Shown here piece by piece: positions 25,984-34,463 of a stretch of DNA of 64,000 bases. Position numbers and translations under genes: made by a program. Source of the DNA: Neisseria sp. oral taxon 014 str. F0314 (lineage in GTDB: Bacteria; Pseudomonadota; Gammaproteobacteria; Burkholderiales; Neisseriaceae); contig NZ_CP040504.1 in assembly GCF_005886145.1 (NCBI RefSeq), forward strand, positions 248,001 to 312,000, given 5' to 3'. The notes beneath the pieces are model-generated. The model saw nothing but the letters and a program-made list of their open reading frames with translations, ran no database searches and was not told the origin of the DNA. Every line of letters begins with the position of its first letter. Position 1 is the first letter of the stretch.

Positions 25984-26127
25984 TTAATCGTTCCAGCCGG
26001 CAACGATACCTTTACCTGCACTCCATGCAGCATCAGCAACCGCAATGACACCTGCTATCGCACCAATAGTGGCCAATACACCACCACCACTTACTTTTTC
26101 CAAATCAAATTGATTTATAACTTTCAT
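25984..26127 (-). CDS. Double-glycine leader peptide, putative bacteriocin (cluster member D)
   Basis: A 47-residue peptide: leader MKVINQFDLEKVSGG, then a 32-residue core rich in Gly and Ala (GVLATIGAIAGVIAVADAAW followed by SAGKGIVAGWND). The hydrophobic stretch with a GxxxG pair (GAIAG) is what membrane-active class II bacteriocins, especially two-peptide ones, show. GGAG stands 5 bases before the ATG. The leader differs from member C at only three positions, so the genes arose by duplication. Confidence 0.8.
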   Translation of the reverse strand: MKVINQFDLEKVSGGGVLATIGAIAGVIAVADAAWSAGKGIVAGWND

Positions 26128-26183
26128 AATAACTCCAAATAAGAATAAATTAAATAAATTTAAGGATTAAACCAACGAGTTAA

Positions 26184-26309
26184 TTAAAACCAGCTAGCGA
26201 CCCAATTCCAAGCTCCACGAGCACCATCACCTATAGCATGGCCAATGTCATATGCCAAATCATTACCACCGGCTACATTTTCTAATTCAAACTGATTCAG
26301 TTCTTTCAT
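26184..26309 (-). CDS. Double-glycine leader peptide, putative bacteriocin (cluster member E, first gene)
   Basis: A 41-residue peptide: leader MKELNQFELENVAGG, then a 26-residue core NDLAYDIGHAIGDGARGAWN followed by WVASWF. The core has a GxxxG pair (GHAIG) and a Trp-rich end, again like a two-peptide class II bacteriocin. An AAGGA ribosome-binding site lies at good spacing. It is the first gene after a probable promoter (TATAAT at 26349-26354, minus strand), so the five genes could be one transcript of about 1 kb. Confidence 0.8.
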   Translation of the reverse strand: MKELNQFELENVAGGNDLAYDIGHAIGDGARGAWNWVASWF

Positions 26310-27017
26310 AATAATTTCCTTAAAAATTAAATTAAAATAGCAAATGCTATTATACGAAATGAAAAGAAGTATTTTAAAACTTCTCTCTATTTGGAAATTA
26401 AAGAAAGCAGAACAATTTTAAATCTAATTCTTTAATTTCCAAATCTTGCGACCGACTCTCTAGTCTGACGAAACTCAGACCTTACAGTACGGATAAACAC
26501 CTAATTGTCCAAGTATCCAAGCATCACAACCTGCTTACCTGATCCATTCCATATTGTTCCCCACTAGCTCTTATACTCTTATTTTTCAAGCGTTGTTATC
26601 GTGTTAGTCCGCTGTTTTTAAATTCCGTTCGCCCAAGTTTGGTCATTTTTCAGAAAAGGTGTTTTAAATTGTTTTTACTTCAAAATCATTTTCCCCAATC
26701 CTAATTTCATATAAAAATTAGAATAGTTGCTCGAAATAACTGAATATCGGGTTTTACGACACTGGGGCAAAAACAACAGCATGTAAATTTATCTTGATTA
26801 TTGTTACTGTCATGATAATTGTTGTGCGTTGTCAGTCAATACCATACGGTTTTTTACGTTCGGTTTCAGTTTCGGAGCAAACTAATCGGGGGAAAATGCA
26901 CTCTAAATACAATTCAACTCTCATCAGTCTCATCAGGTTTGTCATGCTGAAATTCAAAACCATTCCGTAATGAGGCCGTCTGAAATCTTTATTTCCGAAA
27001 CCTTTGTTTGAGAAAAC
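26310..27017. other. AT-rich right part of the low-GC island
   Basis: No gene recognised. The part nearest 26310 holds the probable promoter of the peptide cluster. The remainder has many stop codons in all frames, looks like decayed sequence, and returns to normal composition near 26970, where a DUS (GGCCGTCTGAAA) precedes the cbiM-like gene. Confidence 0.6.
26349..26354 (-). promoter_or_regulatory. Probable -10 box of the leader-peptide cluster
   Basis: TATAAT on the minus strand, 40 bases before the first leader-peptide start. No good -35 match lies at the usual distance. A small inverted repeat (AATAGC-AAAT-GCTATT, 26336-26351) overlaps the likely transcription start and could be an operator. 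Confidence 0.45.
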
Positions 27018-27695
27018 ATGCTGTTCCACGCTTCATGGTTTGCCCGTGTTCCCGCATCTACAGCTTGGTTGCTGTTGGCCGTCCTGCTGGCTGCGACCGC
27101 ACTGCCGGCGCTGAGGGCGGCGCACCGATACCGTTCCGCCGCCGCTGTCGCCGTCGTGCTGCTGGCAGCCGCATGGAGCCTGAACGCCGCGCCCGACAAC
27201 GGCCAGCTTGCGGGCATGAGCTATCACCTGCTCGGTATGAATTTGGCGGCGCTGATGGTGGGCGCGCCCGCAGCCCTCTGGCTCGGCGCGCTGCTGCTGT
27301 TTCCTTCGTTGCTGATTTCGGACGCAGGCTGGCAGGCTTATCCGTTTAACGCGCTGGCGCTGCTTTTGCCGCCGCTTGCGGTGAACCTTTCGTTCCGCGC
27401 GCTGGTCGACAGGCTGCCGGCCAATATTTTCGTGTTTATTTTTCTGAACGGCTTTATCGGTTCTGCCGCGGCCATGCTGTTGACCGGCGCGGTTTTGACC
27501 GGTGTGCTGGATCGGACGGGGGCTTTTTCAGACGGCGTGATGTGGGGAAGCGCGTTTCCCGTCTTTTTCCTGCTCTCTTGGGCCGAAGCGTTTATCAGCG
27601 GCGCGGCGACGGCGATTTTCGTTGCGCTGAAACCGCATTGGATTAATACGTTCGACGACGGGCGTTATCTGAAGAGTACCAATAAAATCTGGTAG
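27018..27695 (+). CDS. CbiM-like energy-coupling factor permease
   Basis: A 225-residue membrane protein with about seven helices, including MSYHLLGMNLAALMVGAPAA and FVFIFLNGFIGSAAAMLL. These match the CbiM/ECF substrate-binding permeases for cobalt or nickel. It starts MLFHASWFARVP rather than the MHI(P/S)DG metal-binding N-terminus of true CbiM, so the metal-loop histidines may be missing and the substrate is open. No CbiN, CbiQ or CbiO partner is in the window. A fluoride channel gene follows after 30 bases. Confidence 0.7.
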   Translation: MLFHASWFARVPASTAWLLLAVLLAATALPALRAAHRYRSAAAVAVVLLAAAWSLNAAPDNGQLAGMSYHLLGMNLAALMVGAPAALWLGALLLFPSLLISDAGWQAYPFNALALLLPPLAVNLSFRALVDRLPANIFVFIFLNGFIGSAAAMLLTGAVLTGVLDRTGAFSDGVMWGSAFPVFFLLSWAEAFISGAATAIFVALKPHWINTFDDGRYLKSTNKIW

Positions 27696-27725
27696 TTTCA
27701 GACGGCCTGTCATCCTGCAAATGGA

Positions 27726-28094
27726 ATGTTTATGCTTTACGACATGACCGCCGTCGCCCTCGGCGCGGTATTCGGCGCGCTTTTGCGCTGGCTGTTCGGC
27801 CTGATGCTGGCGGACACCGTTTCGTGGTTTGCGCTGGGAACGCTGGCGGCGAACTGGTTCGGCGGATTCCTTATCGGTGTCGCCGCCGAATTGGTCGGCA
27901 ACCCGCACTGGCGCCTGCTGCTGATAACGGGCTTTCTCGGCAGTCTGACCACGTTTTCCGGCTTTTCGCTGGAAATCGTCGGTATGTTGCAGGCGCAGCG
28001 GTGGGCCGCCGCCGCGGCTACGGCGTCGCTGCACTTGTTCGGTTCCCTGCTATTTACTGTGTTGGGAATTTACCTTGCGCAGTGCTTTAAATAA
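27726..28094 (+). CDS. crcB: Fluoride ion channel FluC (CrcB)
   Basis: A 122-residue four-helix protein that expels fluoride as a dual-topology dimer. The family's GAVFGALLRW and GFLGSLTTFSGFSLE motifs (the latter with the polar track and Na+-site residues) are present, along with N at TLAANWFGGFLIG. The start may be the ATG at 27726 or at 27732; the second has GGA six bases upstream. No fluoride riboswitch was recognised in the 30-base gap to the upstream gene, so it is probably cotranscribed with it. Confidence 0.93.
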   Translation: MFMLYDMTAVALGAVFGALLRWLFGLMLADTVSWFALGTLAANWFGGFLIGVAAELVGNPHWRLLLITGFLGSLTTFSGFSLEIVGMLQAQRWAAAAATASLHLFGSLLFTVLGIYLAQCFK

Positions 28095-28107
28095 GCCGCA
28101 GATAAAC

Positions 28108-28147
28108 ATTGAGGCCGTCTGAAAATGGTTTTTCAGACGGCCTCAAT
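28108..28147. terminator. Bidirectional DUS hairpin between crcB and nnrD
   Basis: An 18-base perfect arm, ATTGAGGCCGTCTGAAAA (28108-28125), pairs with its complement at 28130-28147 between convergent genes. Confidence 0.85.
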
Positions 28148-28161
28148 GCTGTTGTTCTCCT

Positions 28162-29049
28162 TTACTTCCCGCGTACCAGATAATTGCGCAGCCATCTCGC
28201 CGCAGGCGCGATTTCACCGGCCAGCATCCCGATTTCGCCGGTTTCCGAGTCGCGCAGGATGTCTGCCGCTGCCCCGTGCAGCCATACGCCCGCCGCCGCC
28301 GCCTGAAACGCATCGATACCCTGCGCCAGCAGGCTGCCGATGATGCCGCTCAACACGTCGCCGCTGCCTGCGGTGGCTAGGCCGGCGTTGCCGCTGGGGT
28401 TGGCGGTCGTGCCGCGGTCCGGCGCGGCAATCAGCGAGCGGTGGCCTTTTAACACCGTTACCGCGTTGAATCTGCGGCTGAGGGTTTCTACCGATTGGAT
28501 TCGCGCTTTTTGGATTTCCGCCGTGTCCGTTTTGAGCAGGCGCTCGGCTTCGGCGGGGTGGGGCGTGAGTATCAGGTTGCCGTGCCGCACGGCGAGCCGT
28601 TGCAGTTCGGACGAGCGCGACAGCAGCGTCAGCGCGTCGGCGTCCAGCAGCAGGGGTTTGCCGTCGGCTTCGGAAAGCGCGGCGGCAACAATGCCGGAAG
28701 CAGCTTCGCCCAACCCCAAACCGCAGCCGACCGCGCGTGCGTCGGCGTCGTTGCGCAACAAAAGGTTCTGCGCCGTCGCCAGCATGATTTCGGGTCGTCC
28801 GTCGATAACGGCGAAAGGCAGCTGCCGCTGGTTGAACCCCGCCCACACTTTGCCGCAGCCGGCGTAGGCAGCCGCCGTCGCCGCCAGCACGACCGCGCCG
28901 CTCATTCCTTCGGCACCCCCGATTACGGCCAGCGTGCCGTAAGTCCCTTTGTGGCTTTCGGCCGGACGCGGCTTGAACACGTCGGGATACATCGAGGCCG
29001 TCTGAAACAAGGATTCGGAATCGGAAAGGCGGTAGCGGGAAGTAAACAT
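28162..29049 (-). CDS. nnrD: ADP-dependent NAD(P)H-hydrate dehydratase
   Basis: A ribokinase-fold repair enzyme that converts damaged (S)-NADHX back to NADH. It shows KGTYGTLAVIGGAEGMSGAVVLAA, AVGCGLGLG, LILTPHPAEAERLL, VTVLKGHRSLIAAP and the catalytic GNAGLATAGSGDVLSGIIGSLLAQG block (each part shorter in sequence). The open frame runs to 29121, but ATG at 29047-29049 (MFTSRYRLS) has GGAG five bases upstream and gives 295 residues, a normal length. NnrE (epimerase), often fused to it, is not fused here. Confidence 0.92.
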   Translation of the reverse strand: MFTSRYRLSDSESLFQTASMYPDVFKPRPAESHKGTYGTLAVIGGAEGMSGAVVLAATAAAYAGCGKVWAGFNQRQLPFAVIDGRPEIMLATAQNLLLRNDADARAVGCGLGLGEAASGIVAAALSEADGKPLLLDADALTLLSRSSELQRLAVRHGNLILTPHPAEAERLLKTDTAEIQKARIQSVETLSRRFNAVTVLKGHRSLIAAPDRGTTANPSGNAGLATAGSGDVLSGIIGSLLAQGIDAFQAAAAGVWLHGAAADILRDSETGEIGMLAGEIAPAARWLRNYLVRGK

Positions 29050-29151
29050 AAAGGCTCCGTTTGCGGCGTTGCGGTAAAATAACGCGCCCGCCGCGTCGAA
29101 AACACCGGGCGGACAAATCATCTTACCTCATTCACTCGAAAGCAGAAAACA

Positions 29152-29814
29152 ATGAAACAAAAAATCAAAGTATGGGACCTGCCCACGCGCCTGTTCCACT
29201 GGACGCTGGTCTTGGCCTTCGCCTTTATGTGGTACAGCGCGGACAAGGGCGGCACGATGCTGGTCTGGCATTTGCGCTGCGGCCTGTTGGTATTGGCGTT
29301 GCTGGTTTTCCGCGTCTGTTGGGGTTTTTGGGGCAGCGACACCGCGCGGTTCGGCAGTTTCGTTCGCGGCCCGTCGCACATCAAACGTTACCTGCAAGGG
29401 AAAATCGGTGAAAACGAGCAGCCCGGCCACAATCCGCTCGGCGCACTGATGGTGTTGGCGCTGCTGGCGGCGGTATCGGTACAGGTCGCCACCGGCCTGT
29501 TTGCCGCCGATGCCGATACCTTTAGTTACAGCGGTTATCTGAACGGCCGGGTCAGTGAGGAAACAGGCAACGCGCTGCGCAAAATCCACCTGCGTTTTTT
29601 CAATCTGCTGGCACTGCTGGCGGCGGTGCACGTCGTGAGCATCTTATTTTATAAATTCTTGAAAAAACATGATTTGATTAAACCGATGATAACTGGCTAT
29701 AAAGAATTGGAAGGCAGGCTGCCGGTATTGCGTTTCGCGGGTTTCGGAAAACTGGCCGCCGCGGCGGCGGCGGCTTTGCTGGCGGTCGCCTGCGTACTGG
29801 CGGCAGCAGGTTGA
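29152..29814 (+). CDS. Cytochrome b561 family protein
   Basis: A 220-residue membrane cytochrome b with four helices. MKQKIKVWDLPTRLFHWTLV begins the family with its first haem-ligand His (PTRLFHW). Further histidines are at LVWHLRCG, GHNPLGAL and VHVVSILFY, fitting two b haems. Such proteins shuttle electrons from quinol or to periplasmic oxidoreductases; the partner is unknown. A last Ala-rich helix ends the protein. It diverges from nnrD across 100 bases. Confidence 0.85.
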   Translation: MKQKIKVWDLPTRLFHWTLVLAFAFMWYSADKGGTMLVWHLRCGLLVLALLVFRVCWGFWGSDTARFGSFVRGPSHIKRYLQGKIGENEQPGHNPLGALMVLALLAAVSVQVATGLFAADADTFSYSGYLNGRVSEETGNALRKIHLRFFNLLALLAAVHVVSILFYKFLKKHDLIKPMITGYKELEGRLPVLRFAGFGKLAAAAAAALLAVACVLAAAG

Positions 29815-29944
29815 AATAGCGGTTTGTTTCGGTTTCAGGCGGGAGGCCGTCTGAAAACCGGTTTGCCGTCTTCCCGCGGCAACGGGAGTTCAAACTTTCA
29901 AACGTTTAAAATCTTCAAAGTGTTGCAGCCTCGGAGTTCGCCGG

Positions 29945-29964
29945 ATTCCCGCCTGAGCGGGAAT
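29945..29964. repeat. dRS3 element
   Basis: A perfect ATTCCC-8 bases-GGGAAT repeat between the cytochrome b561 gene and cysH. No second copy is seen nearby. Confidence 0.7.
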
Positions 29965-30018
29965 GAAGGGCGCAGAGTGCGCGGCCGCATATTTTCTGTG
30001 TTGCCTTAACTATTCGTT

Positions 30019-30750
30019 TTATTTGTGCAGGCCGCATTCTTTGCTGTCTTTGCTTTCCCACCACCAGCGTCCCGCGCGGATGTTCTCGCCTTCCTTTACC
30101 GGACGGGTGCACGGTTCGCAGCCTATGCTCGGATAACCTTGGTGATACAGCTCGTTCAGCGGTACGCCGTAGGCTTCGGCATAGGCCCATACGTCGTTTT
30201 CCTCCCAATCGAAAATCGGGTTGAACTTGGAGATGTTGCGGCTGCGGTCGAGTTCCTCGAAATTCAGTTCGCTGCGGGTGTCCGACTGGCTGCGCCGCTG
30301 GCCGGTCAGCCACGCAGGGGCGTTTTTCAGGGCGCGGTTGAGCGGCTCGATTTTGCGGATGTGGCAGCAGCGCCGCCTCAGTTCCACGCTGTCGTACATC
30401 GCGGTAACGCCGAATTCGCGTTCGAATGCGGCGGCGGCTTCTTTGTCGGGCGCAAACACTTCCAGCCGCGTTTGATAACGCGCCTCGGTGGCGGCAATCA
30501 AGGCTTCGGTTTCGGGATTGAGCTTGCCCGTGTTGAGCGTGATAATCCGCAGAGGCAGTTTCAGACGGCATATTGCGTCGGTAATCACCATATCTTCGAC
30601 GGCAAGGCTGGAAGCGAACGCGGCCTGCGGAAAGCGGGCGGCCACGGTTTGCAGCCGCTGCTCCAGTTCGGCCGCCAAAGCAGGCAGCCGCTGCCTTTCG
30701 GCTTCGGTAATTTCGGGGATTTTCCAGAATTTCGGGCGGAATAGGGACAT
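30019..30750 (-). CDS. cysH: Adenylyl-sulfate (APS) reductase, Fe-S type
   Basis: A 243-residue assimilatory sulfate reduction enzyme producing sulfite. The C-terminal redox motif KECGLHK (C239) is universal. The cysteine pair RRCCH (128-129) and the CEPC motif (211-214) are the ligands of a [4Fe-4S] cluster, found in the class that uses APS rather than PAPS; the product name phosphoadenosine-phosphosulfate reductase would therefore be misleading. The PP-loop-like FASSLAVEDMVITDAI is near the N-terminus. It stands alone; the rest of the cys genes are elsewhere. Confidence 0.93.
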   Translation of the reverse strand: MSLFRPKFWKIPEITEAERQRLPALAAELEQRLQTVAARFPQAAFASSLAVEDMVITDAICRLKLPLRIITLNTGKLNPETEALIAATEARYQTRLEVFAPDKEAAAAFEREFGVTAMYDSVELRRRCCHIRKIEPLNRALKNAPAWLTGQRRSQSDTRSELNFEELDRSRNISKFNPIFDWEENDVWAYAEAYGVPLNELYHQGYPSIGCEPCTRPVKEGENIRAGRWWWESKDSKECGLHK

Positions 30751-30901
30751 GGGGAGGGTGTTCCTTACTTTTGTTGTTTTTCAGACGGCCTGTCGAGAAA
30801 AGCCGCCGTTTTTCAGGACACCATTGTCCGCTCCGGCTGCGCGGAATGGAAAGAATGGTTTTCTATTTGGATATAACGAAACCGCCGAATCGGCGCGGAA
30901 T

Positions 30902-31960
30902 TCAGAGCCAGAGCGACTGCTGCTGGTCTTTCGGTACGAGGTGCGCCACGCCCAGCCCGATGAGGCGGAAGGCGTCTTCGCGCTGCGGCGGGATGCGTCC
31001 GGCCAGCGTTTGCGCGGCACGCAGCAGGGCGGCACTGTCGGGCAGCACCGAAGAATAAGTCAGCGAACGGGTGATGATGCGGAAATCGTGGGTTTTGAGT
31101 TTCAGGGTTACGCTTTTGGCTTCGACGTTTTTACGCTGTATCTGCCGCCACAAATCTTCGGCCAGATGCGGCAGGTGTCCGGCGGCCTGCGCGAGCGACA
31201 AGTCTTCGGGCAGGGTGATTTCGGTGGAAATCTGAAGCCGCTCGCGGTCGGGCTTGACGGGACGCTCGTCCACGCCGCGCGCCAAGTCGTAGAGGCGGTA
31301 GCCGTATCTGCCGAAAAGGTTGAGCAGCTCGCCGCGCTCGAAACGGCGCAAATCGCCTGCGGTCCGCATACCGAGCGACTGCATCTTTTTCAGCGTAACC
31401 TTGCCTACGCCGGGAATTTTGCCCAGCGGCAATGTTTCCAAGAAGGCGGCGGCCTTTTGCGGCGGCAGGACGAACTGGCCGTTCGGCTTGCGCCAGTCGG
31501 AAGCGATTTTGGCCAGAAACTTGTTGGGAGCGATGCCTGCGGACGCAGTCAGCCCCGTTTCGGCCAGAATTTCCGCCCGGATTTTTTCCGCCACGTCGCT
31601 GGCATAGGGAATCTGCTGCAAATTGTCGGTAACGTCCAGATAGGCTTCGTCCAGTGAAAGCGGTTCGATAAGCGTGGTGTAGCGGCGGAAAATACCGTGA
31701 ATCTGCGCCGAAATACTGCGGTAGAGGTCGAAATGCGGCGGCACATAAACCGCCTGCGGGCAGAGCCGTTTCGCGGTCGCCACCGACATTGCCGAATGCA
31801 GGCCGAACTGCCGCGCTTCGTAGGACGCGGCGCAGATTACCGAACGCGAACCTTCCCACGCCACGACCACGGGTTTGCCTTTGAGGTGCGGCTGTTCGCG
31901 CAACTCGACCGAGGCGTAGAAAGCGTCCATATCGATATGGATGATTTTGCGTTGTCGCAT
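30902..31960 (-). CDS. dinB: DNA polymerase IV (Y family)
   Basis: A 352-residue error-prone translesion polymerase. Motifs: IIHIDMDAFYASVE (catalytic Asp), YEARQFGLHSAMS, PLSLDEAYLDVT (second catalytic Asp-Glu pair), LTASAGIAPNKFLAKIASD and the helix-hairpin-helix GIPGVGKVT-like IPGVGKVTLKKMQ. It ends without an obvious beta-clamp-binding peptide of the usual type. Length is normal. Confidence 0.95.
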   Translation of the reverse strand: MRQRKIIHIDMDAFYASVELREQPHLKGKPVVVAWEGSRSVICAASYEARQFGLHSAMSVATAKRLCPQAVYVPPHFDLYRSISAQIHGIFRRYTTLIEPLSLDEAYLDVTDNLQQIPYASDVAEKIRAEILAETGLTASAGIAPNKFLAKIASDWRKPNGQFVLPPQKAAAFLETLPLGKIPGVGKVTLKKMQSLGMRTAGDLRRFERGELLNLFGRYGYRLYDLARGVDERPVKPDRERLQISTEITLPEDLSLAQAAGHLPHLAEDLWRQIQRKNVEAKSVTLKLKTHDFRIITRSLTYSSVLPDSAALLRAAQTLAGRIPPQREDAFRLIGLGVAHLVPKDQQQSLWL

Positions 31961-32022
31961 GGATTCGGCGTGGGAATGGCAACGGGGGGTGAAACGTCGA
32001 AACAGGGCGGTTTTATATCGGA

Positions 32023-32064
32023 GAGGCCGTCTGAAACCGGCAAGTTGCGGTTTCAGACGGCCTC
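32023..32064. terminator. Inverted DUS pair after purE
   Basis: GAGGCCGTCTGAAACCG pairs with CGGTTTCAGACGGCCTC, forming a strong hairpin between purE and dinB on the minus strand. Confidence 0.75.
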
Positions 32065-32075
32065 ACTTCTTTAAA

Positions 32076-32561
<486 letters not shown>

Positions 32562-32595
32562 GTGTTTTTCCTTATGGAACTGTAATACATAATGT

Positions 32596-32631
32596 TTCAG
32601 ACGGCCTGCCGTTGCGGGGAGGCCGTCTGAA
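32596..32631. terminator. Inverted DUS pair after the TPR lipoprotein gene
   Basis: TTCAGACGGCCT (32596-32607) pairs with AGGCCGTCTGAA (32620-32631), immediately past the stop of the minus-strand TPR gene. Confidence 0.75.
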
Positions 32632-32636
32632 CGGGG

Positions 32637-33314
32637 TTAACGCTGCTTGATGGAAACGGCCGCCCGCTTGGCCGCTTCGCTGTCGGGGTAGGTATGTATC
32701 AGCTTGCGCCATGTGTCGCGGGCGATGTCTTTCTGTTGCAGTTTGTATTGGCACTGGCCGATGCTGTACATCGCGTCGGGCGCCTGCGCCGTGTTGCGGA
32801 AACGGTTGGCGTAGCGGCCGCCGATGTTGATGACGGATTCGCAGTTACCCAGCCGCTGCTGGCTTTGCAGCAGCAAGTACATGTTTTTGCGTGAAATCTC
32901 GCTGCCGTTGCCGCCGTCCGCACCTTTCAATACGGCTGCTGCTGCGGTGTAGTTGCCGCTGCGGTAATATTTAAACGCCTGATCGTAAAGGCGGGTCTCG
33001 TTGGCGTCGGTATCGGCTACAGTCTGCGCCGCATCGTTTTTAGCCAGGTAATTGTTTTTCAGTTTGCTGTCGGAAATACGCTGCCCCGCCCCCCTGCCTT
33101 GCCGTTCTAGCTGGCGGATGCGGGTTTGCAGCAGGTTGACGCTGCGTTCGAGGCGGGCGACCTGGATGCCGAGTTGGTCGATTTGGGTCTGTTCGTTCAA
33201 AACGGGGTAGGGGACGCCTTTGCGGGACGAAGATTCGTCCCCGTTTGAAACGGCGGCACATGCGCTCAAGACGAAAACGGGAAAAAGCAATGCAATATTT
33301 GTTTTGATATTCAT
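32637..33314 (-). CDS. CpoB/YbgF-like TPR lipoprotein
   Basis: A 225-residue lipoprotein (lipobox LSAC, Cys about residue 19). A coiled coil follows (QIDQLGIQVARLERSVNLLQ then TRIRQLERQ), then tetratricopeptide repeats in the C-terminal half (LYDQAFKYYRSGNYTAAAAVL and PDAMYSIGQCQYKLQQKDIA). This is the layout of CpoB/YbgF, which trimerises and coordinates peptidoglycan synthesis with Tol-Pal during division. Here it is not next to tolB-pal, and it is anchored as a lipoprotein rather than being soluble, so the equivalence is tentative. Confidence 0.7.
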   Translation of the reverse strand: MNIKTNIALLFPVFVLSACAAVSNGDESSSRKGVPYPVLNEQTQIDQLGIQVARLERSVNLLQTRIRQLERQGRGAGQRISDSKLKNNYLAKNDAAQTVADTDANETRLYDQAFKYYRSGNYTAAAAVLKGADGGNGSEISRKNMYLLLQSQQRLGNCESVINIGGRYANRFRNTAQAPDAMYSIGQCQYKLQQKDIARDTWRKLIHTYPDSEAAKRAAVSIKQR

Positions 33315-33329
33315 ATGGACGATATCCGT

Positions 33330-33998
33330 CTATTTTTTTAATAAAAGGGTCAGCCCGTCGCCGACGGGCAGGGTGATGGGGACAATCCGCCCGTCTAGCG
33401 GCAAACGGCGGTTGAAATCCTGTAAGACGGCGATGCTTGGCGGCCGGTCGCGACCGGCTTCTTCCATGACGCGGCCGCCTAAAAGGACGTTGTCGATGGC
33501 GATAATGCCGCCGCTGCGTACCAGTTGCAGACAGCGTTCGTAATACTGCGGCGTGGGCGGTTTGTCGGCGTCGATCAGGGCCATATCGTAAGTGTTTTCC
33601 AGCCCTTGCGCGATGAGGCCGTCGAGTGTGAGCAGGGCGGGTTGCAGGTGCAGTTCGATTTTGTGTTCCACTCCGGCCTGCCGCCATGTTTCGCGGGCGA
33701 TGTCGGTAAAGGTAACGCTGATGTCGCAAGCGGTGATGCGGGCGTGTTCGGGCAGAGCCAAAGCCATGGCGGTGCTGCTGTAGCCGGTAAACACGCCCAC
33801 TTCCAAATAACGCTCCGCCTGAATCAGCCGCGCCAGCCAAGTCAGCAGGGCGGCCTGTTCGCGCGCCAATGCCATTTTGCCCAAACGGTGGTTTTGCGTG
33901 CGCCCGCGCAGGGCCTGCAATACGGGATGTTCCGGCTCGCCGATGCGGTTCAGGTAGGATTTCAGCCCGAGCGGCGTGTTCTGCGTGTCAACCGTCAT
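33330..33998 (-). CDS. SAM-dependent O-methyltransferase (caffeoyl-CoA type)
   Basis: A 222-residue class I methyltransferase. It has the SAM motif LEVGVFTGYSSTAMALALP, ITACDISVTFTDIARE, the metal-binding ALIDADKPPTPQYYE and IAIDNVLLGGRV. These match the cation-dependent catechol/caffeoyl-CoA O-methyltransferase family, whose bacterial substrates are mostly unknown. It is followed by the TPR lipoprotein gene after 15 bases and preceded by the DUF3460 gene after 20 bases, so the three minus-strand genes probably form an operon. Confidence 0.88.
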   Translation of the reverse strand: MTVDTQNTPLGLKSYLNRIGEPEHPVLQALRGRTQNHRLGKMALAREQAALLTWLARLIQAERYLEVGVFTGYSSTAMALALPEHARITACDISVTFTDIARETWRQAGVEHKIELHLQPALLTLDGLIAQGLENTYDMALIDADKPPTPQYYERCLQLVRSGGIIAIDNVLLGGRVMEEAGRDRPPSIAVLQDFNRRLPLDGRIVPITLPVGDGLTLLLKK

Positions 33999-34019
33999 GG
34001 TTCAGGCCGTCTGAAAATA

Positions 34020-34205
34020 TCATTCGGCTTCGTAGGTATAGGGTTTTTTGGCGACTTTGGCCGCCTCGAAACCTGCCTGCTCTTCGGGGTTGAGTTCGAC
34101 GTCCCACAAGAGTTTGCGGTTTGCCAGACGCTGCTGCTCCAGTTCGGGATGGTCGGCCATCAGTTTGTCGAGGAATTGGGTGGCGTCGGATTTGTAGTGG
34201 TACAT
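34020..34205 (-). CDS. DUF3460 family small protein
   Basis: A 61-residue soluble protein, MYHYKSDATQFLDKLMADHP... ending PYTYEAE. The YKSDATQFL opening and the LLWDVELNPEE core identify the beta-proteobacterial DUF3460 family, of unknown function. It starts after GGAGC and heads the group with the O-methyltransferase gene. Confidence 0.85.
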   Translation of the reverse strand: MYHYKSDATQFLDKLMADHPELEQQRLANRKLLWDVELNPEEQAGFEAAKVAKKPYTYEAE

Positions 34206-34463
34206 GGTTTTGCTCCGTAAAACACGGCGATAGCGTTTGATTCGGCATTATAGCCGATATTTTCAGCGCCAACATTGTTTCAGGTATAATACGCGGCTGA
34301 CTATTGCGGAACGGACCGACAATGGGTTTACACCGTTGCGCATCCGGTAATGATAATGAAAAAGGCCGTCTGAAACTTTTGCAGAACATGTCTGTTCCCG
34401 GATGATTCAGGCTGTTGTGCAAAAGTTTCTCGTTTCAGGCGGCCTGCTTGGAAGAATAAGAAT

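Noticed and set aside
26832..27029. 65-codon minus-strand frame at the island edge
   Set aside because: It reads through a DUS and overlaps the cbiM-like start; no coding features.
30488..31657. 389-codon plus-strand frame
   Set aside because: Antisense across cysH and dinB, and spans their intergenic DUS; a shadow.
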